Shown here one piece after another: positions 1 to 5,082 of a DNA stretch of 5,317 nucleotides; positions within the stretch are counted from its first letter, which is position 1; each line of letters starts with the position of its first letter. The notes under the pieces were generated by a model. The model did no database searches. It was given only the letters and a program-made list of their open reading frames with translations, and had not been told where the DNA came from. The position numbers and the translations under genes were made by a program. This DNA is from Bacteroidales bacterium (GTDB taxonomy: Bacteria; Bacteroidota; Bacteroidia; Bacteroidales; WCHB1-69): NCBI GenBank assembly GCA_012838875.1, contig DUOL01000113.1, forward strand, positions 1-5,317. Direction: 5' to 3'.

Positions 1-56
1 AGAGCAAGGAGAAAAAGAGCGCCTTTAGAAGCTCCTTTTTCGACTATGCTATTCAT
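1..56 (-). CDS. Possible N-terminus of an unidentified membrane protein (partial, runs off left edge)
   Basis: Reading the minus strand from an ATG at 56-54, an open frame runs to the window edge and encodes about 18 residues, MNSIVEKGASKGALFLLA. A short charged start followed by a hydrophobic run looks like the beginning of a first membrane segment. The pattern A-S-x-G, then five hydrophobic residues, then A, resembles the N-terminus of NhaA-type sodium/proton antiporters (E. coli has DASGGIILIIAA there), but so few residues cannot identify a family. An SD-like AGGAAGGAG lies only 2 bases before the ATG, closer than usual and atypical for this phylum. An alternative is that a plus-strand gene ends at the TAG at 26-28 (last residues EQGEKERL), or that no gene is present here. 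Confidence 0.35.
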   Translation of the reverse strand, partial: MNSIVEKGASKGALFLLA

Positions 57-117
57 AGCTCCTTCCTGCGGACTTGGAGGCGGAGACCGACCCCGAGCGT
101 AGCGAGGGGGCACGCCC
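57..117. repeat. GC-rich, highly self-complementary element (candidate dispersed palindromic repeat or structured leader)
   Basis: This stretch is much richer in G and C than anything else in the window and gives way abruptly to A/T runs at about 118. It holds two adjacent hairpins. The first is CTCC (59-62) with GGAG (76-79), enclosing TCC (64-66) and GGA (70-72) around a TGC loop. The second is CCCCGAGCGTAGCGAGGGG at 91-109: CCCC pairs with GGGG, a symmetric GA/GA tandem mismatch follows, then GC with GC around a GTA triloop. GGCG (79-82) can pair with CGCC (113-116) to enclose the second hairpin. The core GCGTAGC fits the d(GCGNAGC) class of unusually stable mini-hairpins. It codes for nothing convincing. 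It could be a copy of a dispersed repeat or the 5' leader of the possible minus-strand gene. Confidence 0.45.
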
Positions 118-236
118 TAATAAAAATAAAAATTAACTGCTTGATTATAAGGTGATTATTAAAACGTAAATTGGGATTTTCTTAAAAAAAATAAAAATTA
201 ATAGGAACTTGTAATTTAATTTGTAATTTTTTATTG

Positions 237-244
237 TATATTTG
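237..244 (+). promoter_or_regulatory. Candidate Bacteroidota -7 promoter element for the ion-channel gene
   Basis: TATATTTG matches the TAnnTTTG consensus exactly and lies 54 bases before the ATG at 299, which would give a leader of roughly 45-50 bases. The -33 element is not well placed: the nearest TTTG (220-223) is only 13 bases upstream of the -7 element, less than the usual spacing of about 20. Two direct copies of TTGTAATTT (209-217 and 221-229, 12-base period) sit just upstream. The rest of 118-298 is A/T-rich spacer, including a low-complexity 15-base direct repeat (122-136 and 187-201), and holds no gene that I can see. Confidence 0.5.
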
Positions 245-298
245 TTTCGTCAATTGTACGTCTGCAAAAATTATTAAAATTCACTAAAAATATTAAAC

Positions 299-1261
299 AT
301 GATAAAAAAAATATTAACGTACTTCGTTCTTTTCATTTTGTTGGTTAACACGTCAGTAAAAGCCCAAACCGAAATTAAAGTAGGTGTTTTTATGAATGAT
401 TTTATTGTAACTACTTCAGAACCTAGATTCTATGCTGATTTCTATTGGTGGTGCAAAGTTCCTTTAAGCGTGGACGAGGAATTGGTTGACGATTATGCAT
501 ATATAGATTTTGTAAATGCTACTGCTGATATAATTAATGTTATAAACGAAAAAAGGGTATTTGAGGATTGTTATTACATTGCAGGCAATTGCAAGGGGTA
601 TTTTAATTATTACCCGGAATTTAAAGATTATCCGAGAGATAAACATAGAGTCCCTTTAATTATTGAAAGTGTTAATCATCCAATAGAAACACTTGTTTTA
701 GTTCCGGACGAAATCACCTATTCAAATCAAGACTTTCAAGGATATAATGAAAGTATTAATGCTAACGAGTTTAAAGTATTGGGTGCCCATTTCCATCAAT
801 CTTCAAAAGTCTATAATACGAGCTTTGGAACTATTGATGCTGATACTAAAACCAGTTATTCCAGATTAAGTTATGATATAGAGATAAAAAGAAAATCTTT
901 TTCCTATCAAATAAAGATAATTATTCCATGTTTGCTTTTGTCGATCATAGCCTATTTGGTGTTTTTTATTCCGGCGTCTAAATTAGAGGTGGTCGTTAGT
1001 TGTACGGTAACTTCCTTATTGGCTTGTATTGCAGTACAGTTCACAACATTAGGCGATATTCCCCGAGTCGGTTATATTACAAAATCCGATTTGATTTTTT
1101 ACCTTTTCTATTCACTATTTTGCTTCGCATTAATTCAATCTGTTTATACGTATAATATGGAAAGAAAAGGAAAAGAAGAGAGAGCAAAAATTTTCAGAGT
1201 AGTTTGTAGAATTGTATACCCCTTCTTAATTTTCTTTGGCTTATTTTCTATTTTACACTAA
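299..1261 (+). CDS. Prokaryotic pentameric ligand-gated ion channel (GLIC/ELIC-like), probably cation-selective
   Basis: This 320-residue protein has the full plan of a bacterial Cys-loop-receptor homologue and should form a homopentameric channel in the inner membrane with its ligand domain in the periplasm. Residues 1-22 look like a signal peptide (cut after VKA). Residues 23-200 are the beta-sandwich domain, with ADFYWW (46-51), IDFVNA (69-74) and FKDYPRD (108-114), the last matching the family's F/Y-P-x-D turn. Positions 104 and 118, where eukaryotic receptors carry the Cys-loop cysteines, are Tyr and Val, as in prokaryotic members. M1 is about 203-223 (conserved Pro210), M2 about 229-250, M3 about 264-285, M4 about 299-319, and the M2-M3 loop reads IPRVGYIT. 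Aligned by hand to GLIC, the pore has Glu230 at -2', Ser234 at 2', Thr238 at 6' and Leu241 at 9', a cation-channel pattern. The M3-M4 loop is only about 14 residues long, as usual in bacteria. The ligand is unknown. The gene is intact and converges on nqrB. Confidence 0.88.
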   Translation: MIKKILTYFVLFILLVNTSVKAQTEIKVGVFMNDFIVTTSEPRFYADFYWWCKVPLSVDEELVDDYAYIDFVNATADIINVINEKRVFEDCYYIAGNCKGYFNYYPEFKDYPRDKHRVPLIIESVNHPIETLVLVPDEITYSNQDFQGYNESINANEFKVLGAHFHQSSKVYNTSFGTIDADTKTSYSRLSYDIEIKRKSFSYQIKIIIPCLLLSIIAYLVFFIPASKLEVVVSCTVTSLLACIAVQFTTLGDIPRVGYITKSDLIFYLFYSLFCFALIQSVYTYNMERKGKEERAKIFRVVCRIVYPFLIFFGLFSILH

Positions 1262-1263
1262 AT

Positions 1264-1286
1264 AAAAAGAAAGTTATTTTTTTCTT
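1264..1286. terminator. Weak candidate bidirectional terminator between the convergent genes
   Basis: AAGAAA (1267-1272) pairs with TTTCTT (1281-1286) around an 8-base loop, with flanking A and T runs that could serve as U-tracts in either direction. The stem is all A/T except one pair, and the right arm lies inside the last codons of nqrB. Only 12 bases separate the two stop codons, so some termination signal is expected nearby, but this one is weak. Confidence 0.25.
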
Positions 1287-2398
1287 CGTCTAATGTTTAA
1301 TTGAATTACGCAGTAGTCAATAAGCGGGGCGAAAATATTCATTAAAAGAATGGCGAGCATCATGCCTTCGGGATAGCCCTTGTTGGCGGTGCGTATTAAA
1401 ATGGCAAAAATGCCGATTAATAGTCCGTAGATTATTTTTCCTTTTGACGTGTGTGGTGCCGTAACGGGGTCGGTAGCCATATAAACGGCGCCGAAGAGGA
1501 AGCCGCCGAGAAGTATTTGTGTGTAAGCCGGAATTTGCATAATAGGTTGTGTACCAATAAGATTGAATATTCCACCCATTAATAATCCTCCGGTAATTAC
1601 GGATAACATGATTTTGAAACTAGCGGTGCGCGTGATAATTAAAATAAAAGCCCCTATTAAAATGGCGATTTTTGATGTTTCTCCGATAGAGCCTGGGATA
1701 TTTCCGATACAAAGTTCTAAAATACTTGGTATTTGCGAAAGATTATCATTCATAATGTTCCCTAGCGGTGTTGCTCCTGAGTAGGCGTCTGCTTTCTCCG
1801 CAATCCAAACGTTGTCGCCGGAGATGACACTTGGATAGGCAAAGAAGATGAAAGCGCGTGCTAAGAGTGCCGGATTGAGAAAATTATATCCCGTTCCGCC
1901 AAAAACCTCTTTCCCGAATATAACGGCAAAAATAGTGGCTATAGCCACTATCCATAAAGGAATGTCAGGCGGGAGTATCAAGGGAATGAGAAATCCCGTT
2001 ACAAAAAATCCCTCTGCAACCTGATGTTTGCGGCGTTGTGCAAAAATAATTTCGACTGTTAATCCACTGACGTAGACCACGATAACAAGAGGTAACCATT
2101 TTAAAAATCCATAAAGGAAAGATTGCCAAATCGAAACTTCTAAACCCAAGGAGGTGAAGTGTTGGTAGCCAATATTCCATAACCCAAACAAAAGAGATGG
2201 AAAAAGAGCAATTATGACGGTAATCATAATTCGTTTCATATCCACGGCATCGCGAATATGACACCCCTTTGTGGTTACGTCCTTAGGAGTAAGAAAAAAT
2301 GTATCTACTGCATCGAAAAATGAGTGAAGAGGGTACAAGGGCTTTCCCTTCTCAAACTGTTTTCCTAATTTATTACTCCATTTTTCGAATATGTTCAT
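1274..2398 (-). CDS. nqrB: Na+-translocating NADH:quinone oxidoreductase subunit B (FMN-binding membrane subunit)
   Basis: NqrB is an integral membrane subunit of the Na+-NQR complex. It carries a covalently bound FMN and takes part in electron transfer to quinone coupled to sodium export. The 374 residues keep the family signatures in order: a hydrophilic N-terminus (1-52) with KPLYPLHSFFDAVDTFFLTP, CHIRDAVDMKRIM (46-58), the segment GFFVTGFLIPLILPP (130-144), KEVFGGTGYNFLNPALLARA (163-182), the flavin-attachment motif SGAT (207-210, Thr210 as the FMN-phosphate acceptor), YMATDPVTAPHTSKGK (306-321) and YPEGMMLAILLMNIFAPLID (342-361). About ten hydrophobic segments are visible. The long N-terminus and the nqrA partner separate it from the shorter RnfD paralogue. 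FMN attachment needs an ApbE flavin transferase, which is not in this window. The ATG lies 10 bases after the nqrA stop, so the two genes are almost certainly cotranscribed. No nqrC follows, which is unusual. Confidence 0.96.
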   Translation of the reverse strand: MNIFEKWSNKLGKQFEKGKPLYPLHSFFDAVDTFFLTPKDVTTKGCHIRDAVDMKRIMITVIIALFPSLLFGLWNIGYQHFTSLGLEVSIWQSFLYGFLKWLPLVIVVYVSGLTVEIIFAQRRKHQVAEGFFVTGFLIPLILPPDIPLWIVAIATIFAVIFGKEVFGGTGYNFLNPALLARAFIFFAYPSVISGDNVWIAEKADAYSGATPLGNIMNDNLSQIPSILELCIGNIPGSIGETSKIAILIGAFILIITRTASFKIMLSVITGGLLMGGIFNLIGTQPIMQIPAYTQILLGGFLFGAVYMATDPVTAPHTSKGKIIYGLLIGIFAILIRTANKGYPEGMMLAILLMNIFAPLIDYCVIQLNIRRRKK

Positions 2399-2408
2399 AG
2401 TACTTAAA

Positions 2409-3752
2409 CTAATTATAAGTTTCTTGATATAGATAAGCGAGAGCGTCTTGAATTGTTTGTTGCCACTCGATTTTTGAAGGGCATATCAGTTCGCATAAAG
2501 CAAAATCTTCGGCGGTTACTTCGTAAATGCCTAAATTTTCCATTAAATCGATATCACGTGTAACACATGCCTTATATAATTCCGCCGGTAGAATGTTAAA
2601 AGGGAAAACCCTTTCGTATAGGTCATGTAACATTAACGTTCGTCTGCTCCCTTGCAAGGAGGTGTGTGGAGAGTAGTGCTTTTTTGGAAAAAGAAAAGCA
2701 AGAAAAGTGTGTGAAAAACTCCATTTCTTTAAACCCGGCAGTAACCACCCTAAAAATTCTCGTTTTCCTCCTTCGGCAATGACCGTAATCTGTCTATCGT
2801 AAAAACCGACAAAATCGTTACAAGGTATTTGTTTTCCCGTTAAAATATTACCACTGATAATTCTTATATTTTCCTGTTTAATGTTGTTTTTTAAACTGTT
2901 TTCAACAGATGCTCCGTAGGTCATTTCAAGGTAATGTGGCGAGATGATTTCACTACCGCACAACGGAACTATTTTTTTAAATTCTAATTTTTTATGTAAG
3001 AAAAGAGTTCCAATTAATGTAATTTGCCAAGGGTCTATATGCCAAACGATTTCACCTTTCTTAAGAGGGGCAATATGGTGAATTTGAGTGCCGATATTCC
3101 CGGCAGGATGAGGACCTTTGAAAAAATAAGTCTCTACATAAGGGCAATTTTCAAAGAATGAGTTGTCGCGTGATACATCAAGGGAAAGATATATTTTTCC
3201 TTCCGTAAGATGTTGAATGATAGAGAGTCCCTTTTCAAATTCTTCGTTTTTATCTTTTAAGATATATGAATAGTTCGGAGCTAACGGAGCTGAGTCGAAG
3301 CCGGAAATAAAAATTGCTTTTGGTACATCATCAGGGTTGGGGATGCAATCAAAAGGACGCTGACGAAAAAAAGGAAACATGCCGTATTGAAGTAGCGTTT
3401 TCAAAATACTGTTTCGATTTAAGACGTCGGGTAGTGCAATCTCTTCGGTTGTTTCATCTTCATTCTTTTTGATAATAATGGCTTCAATGTGTCTTTTTGC
3501 ACCACGTCTAATTTCGTGAACCGTTCCGGAAATAGGTGAGACAAATTGCAAATTAGGGTTTTTGTTAGAGGTGAAAAGGGTTGTTCCAATTTTTACGTTA
3601 TCGCCTTCCTGAACTTTTAAAACAGGGACTAATAAGTCGAAATCGTCAGGTGAAACCGCATAATAATCAGAAAGTAAAGGTGAAGTTTTTAATTCGGCTT
3701 CGCCGTTTAATAAGTAATCTAAACCTTTTTTTATTCTGATAACTCTTTTCAT
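2409..3752 (-). CDS. nqrA: Na+-translocating NADH:quinone oxidoreductase subunit A
   Basis: NqrA is the peripheral cytoplasmic subunit of Na+-NQR, linked in the literature to quinone binding. At 447 residues it has the normal family length. The N-terminal part contains a biotinyl/lipoyl-like barrel-sandwich fold (about 40-95): VLKVQEGDNVKIGTTLF, then FVSPISGTVHEIRRGAKR. Further family hallmarks are RPFDCIPNPDDVPKAIFIS (132-150), PLAPNYSY (156-163), FKGPHPAGNIGTQIHHIAPL (211-230), VWHIDPWQITLIGTLF (236-251), an SLBB-like region around 260-310 ending in RIISGNILTGK, and EGGKREFLGWLLPG (327-340). The C-terminus has YERVFPFNILPAELYKA (379-395), also typical. There are no membrane segments. It is the first gene of the nqrAB unit and is preceded by a -7 promoter motif about 20 bases before the ATG. 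No Shine-Dalgarno sequence is seen. It reads as intact. Confidence 0.96.
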   Translation of the reverse strand: MKRVIRIKKGLDYLLNGEAELKTSPLLSDYYAVSPDDFDLLVPVLKVQEGDNVKIGTTLFTSNKNPNLQFVSPISGTVHEIRRGAKRHIEAIIIKKNEDETTEEIALPDVLNRNSILKTLLQYGMFPFFRQRPFDCIPNPDDVPKAIFISGFDSAPLAPNYSYILKDKNEEFEKGLSIIQHLTEGKIYLSLDVSRDNSFFENCPYVETYFFKGPHPAGNIGTQIHHIAPLKKGEIVWHIDPWQITLIGTLFLHKKLEFKKIVPLCGSEIISPHYLEMTYGASVENSLKNNIKQENIRIISGNILTGKQIPCNDFVGFYDRQITVIAEGGKREFLGWLLPGLKKWSFSHTFLAFLFPKKHYSPHTSLQGSRRTLMLHDLYERVFPFNILPAELYKACVTRDIDLMENLGIYEVTAEDFALCELICPSKIEWQQTIQDALAYLYQETYN

Positions 3753-3772
3753 ACTTATTGTAAAATGAGTGG

Positions 3773-3780
3773 CAAAGATA
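3773..3780 (-). promoter_or_regulatory. Candidate Bacteroidota -7 promoter element for nqrAB
   Basis: On the minus strand this reads TATCTTTG, an exact TAnnTTTG match, 20 bases before the nqrA ATG at 3752. The leader would be very short, about 10-15 bases. No clear TTG/TTTG -33 box is present at the expected distance. Instead the place is taken by a 14-bp perfect palindrome. Confidence 0.5.
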
Positions 3781-3782
3781 CG

Positions 3783-3806
3783 AAAAAGTAATAAAAAGTA
3801 CTTTTT
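3783..3806. promoter_or_regulatory. Candidate operator: palindrome plus direct half-site upstream of nqrA
   Basis: AAAAAGTACTTTTT at 3793-3806 is a perfect 14-bp palindrome. Its left half, AAAAAGTA, is repeated directly at 3783-3790, exactly 10 bp (about one helical turn) away. The three half-sites lie just upstream of the nqrA -7 element, roughly where a -33 box would be, a position suited to a DNA-binding regulator. A/T-rich DNA produces such patterns by chance fairly often, so function is inferred only from symmetry, phasing and position. Confidence 0.3.
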
Positions 3807-3868
3807 TAAAATAAATTCATTTAATTCTAATTATTCAAACCTTATCTCCTTAGCAGTGAGAATTTTGC

Positions 3869-3887
3869 AATAAAATAACATTTTATT
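3869..3887. repeat. 8-bp inverted repeat in the nqrA-recA intergenic region
   Basis: AATAAAAT (3869-3876) and ATTTTATT (3880-3887) are perfect inverted copies separated by AAC. The element sits in the middle of the divergent spacer, upstream of the recA promoter. It could be a regulator site. The arms are entirely A/T, so chance is a real alternative. Confidence 0.25.
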
Positions 3888-3909
3888 TATTTATAATTAA
3901 CACTTAAAG

Positions 3910-3940
3910 TTGTTTTGTCTTAAAAAAAAGTGTATTTTTG
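3910..3940 (+). promoter_or_regulatory. Candidate recA promoter (Bacteroidota type)
   Basis: TATTTTTG (3933-3940) matches TAnnTTTG exactly, and a TTG (3910-3912) lies 20 bases upstream, close to the usual -33 spacing. Transcription would begin a few bases downstream and give a leader of roughly 20-25 bases. An imperfect palindrome, AACACTT-A-AAGTTGTT with one extra T (3899-3914), overlaps the -33 box. No recognisable E. coli-type LexA box (CTG-N10-CAG) is seen. Confidence 0.6.
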
Positions 3941-3969
3941 TCCTTCATTAAATTAAATAAAAAGTCATT

Positions 3970-4974
3970 ATGGAAAAAGAAAAACAGAATAGTGAAAAGT
4001 TGAAAGTGCTAAATTCAACATTAGAAAAGCTTGAAAAGACGTTTGGAAAAGGAGCGATTATGCGTTTAGGCGATGCTCCGATTGATAATATAGAGGTAAT
4101 TTCTACGGGTTCTATTGGTTTGGATGCGGCGTTAGGTGTGGGCGGGTTGCCTAAGGGCAGAGTGATTGAAATTTACGGACCTGAAGCGTCGGGAAAAACG
4201 ACTTTGGCAATCCACGTGATAGCCGAATCGCAGAAAAAAGGTGGAATCGCCGCATTTATTGATGCTGAACATGCGTTTGACAGATTTTATGCCGAGAAAT
4301 TAGGTGTCAATACCTCGGAACTGTTAGTTTCTCAACCGGACAACGGCGAGCAAGCCCTTGAGATTGCCGATAACCTTATCCGCTCAGGAGCGATTGATGT
4401 CATCGTGATTGACTCCGTTGCGGCATTAACTCCTAAAAGTGAAATAGAAGGAGATATGGGCGACTCCAAAATGGGATTACAAGCAAGATTGATGTCCCAA
4501 GCTCTTCGGAAACTGACCGCAACTATCAGTAAAACAGGTTGTTGCTGTATCTTTATTAATCAATTGCGTGATAAAATCGGAGTTATGTTCGGAAATCCGG
4601 AAACGACCACAGGAGGGAATGCTCTTAAATTTTATTCTTCTGTCCGTCTTGACATTAGACGCATGTCGCAATTGAAAGACGGCGACGTTGCTGCCGGCAA
4701 TCGTGTGAAAGTTAAGGTGATTAAAAATAAAGTAGCTCCTCCATTTAGAACCGCCGAGTTCGATATTCTCTTCGGTGAAGGTATTTCTAAAACCGGTGAA
4801 ATCATTGATTTAGGAGTTGAAAAGAATATTATTAAAAAATCCGGTTCGTGGTATTCTTATGGAGATAGTAGATTAGGACAAGGACGTGATGTCGTTAAAC
4901 AGGTGTTAGCCGATAATCCCGAACTCTCTCTTGAACTTGAAACGAAGGTTCGTGAAGCGTTGATAGAGTCGTAA
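3970..4974 (+). CDS. recA: Recombinase RecA
   Basis: RecA is a cytoplasmic DNA-dependent ATPase that forms filaments on single-stranded DNA for homologous recombination, repair and, where present, SOS induction. The 334 residues contain the N-terminal polymerisation helix with LEKTFGKGAIMRLGD (21-35), Walker A GPEASGKTT (70-78, Lys76), the catalytic Glu100 in DAEHAF, Walker B VIVIDS (144-149, Asp148), loop L1 around EIEGDMGDSKMGLQ (158-171), FINQLR (195-200) with Gln198, loop L2 with MFGNPETTTGGNALKFY (206-222) and the subunit-interface lysines 252 and 254 in VIKNKVAPPF. 'EHAFDRFYA' (100-108) replaces the proteobacterial EHALDPIYA and appears to be the Bacteroidota form. The C-terminal tail is short and lacks the long acidic end of E. 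coli RecA. Three consecutive cysteines (191-193) just before FINQ are unusual. The start ATG follows an A/T-rich leader without Shine-Dalgarno sequence. Confidence 0.98.
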   Translation: MEKEKQNSEKLKVLNSTLEKLEKTFGKGAIMRLGDAPIDNIEVISTGSIGLDAALGVGGLPKGRVIEIYGPEASGKTTLAIHVIAESQKKGGIAAFIDAEHAFDRFYAEKLGVNTSELLVSQPDNGEQALEIADNLIRSGAIDVIVIDSVAALTPKSEIEGDMGDSKMGLQARLMSQALRKLTATISKTGCCCIFINQLRDKIGVMFGNPETTTGGNALKFYSSVRLDIRRMSQLKDGDVAAGNRVKVKVIKNKVAPPFRTAEFDILFGEGISKTGEIIDLGVEKNIIKKSGSWYSYGDSRLGQGRDVVKQVLADNPELSLELETKVREALIES

Positions 4975-4991
4975 GCGAAAAAAATCCGAAT

Positions 4992-5022
4992 ATCAATGAG
5001 CCTTTTGTCAAGTTGATTTTTT
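4992..5022 (+). terminator. Candidate intrinsic terminator of recA
   Basis: ATCAA (4992-4996) pairs with TTGAT (5013-5017) and the stem continues as TGA (4997-4999) with TCA (5008-5010), leaving a 2-base AG bulge on the right arm and an 8-base loop. A run of T follows (5018-5022). It starts 18 bases after the recA stop. The stem is A/T-rich, so strength is uncertain. Confidence 0.4.
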
Positions 5023-5050
5023 AAAAACACAATTGTTTGAAAAAAAAGTT

Positions 5051-5058
5051 TAATTTTG
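5051..5058 (+). promoter_or_regulatory. Candidate -7 promoter element for the downstream gene
   Basis: TAATTTTG matches TAnnTTTG exactly, 24 bases before the ATG at 5083. Nearby upstream TTG (5033-5035) and TTTG (5036-5039) are closer than the usual -33 spacing. Together with the preceding terminator-like hairpin, it suggests the next gene is transcribed independently of recA. Confidence 0.45.
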
Positions 5059-5082
5059 CATTCTTTAAAATTATATTGTATA

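Noticed and set aside
6..40. AAGGAG (6-11) / CTCCTT (32-37) inverted repeat followed by T's, as a terminator of a plus-strand gene ending at 26-28
   Set aside because: The loop is long and irregular, and the same bases read well as codons of the minus-strand frame. Without sequence to the left it cannot be decided.
3..155. Plus-strand open frame through the left end giving a RRRPTPSVARG-like peptide
   Set aside because: The peptide is simply the GC-rich palindrome read through. It has no start with context inside the window, low-complexity composition, and ends at a chance stop in the A/T spacer.
122..201. 15-base direct repeat AAAAATAAAAATTAA (122-136 and 187-201)
   Set aside because: Low-complexity A/T sequence in an A/T-rich spacer; probably chance.
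464..646. Minus-strand 60-codon open frame inside the channel gene
   Set aside because: Antisense shadow of A/T-rich coding sequence; no start context or homology pattern.
1563..1784. Plus-strand 73-codon open frame
   Set aside because: Lies entirely inside nqrB on the opposite strand and has no recognisable protein features; a shadow of the real gene.
1965..2264. Minus-strand 99-codon open frame in another phase
   Set aside because: Overlaps the strongly supported nqrB frame on the same strand; a shadow frame and not a frameshifted fragment, since nqrB is continuous.
4267..4293. RecA 'EHAFDRFYA' in place of EHALDPIYA as an anomalous active-site change
   Set aside because: The catalytic Glu and neighbouring Ala are kept, and this variant matches what I recall of Bacteroidota RecA, so it is a lineage marker and not a defect.
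4477..4671. Minus-strand 64-codon open frame inside recA
   Set aside because: Antisense shadow of recA with no independent support.
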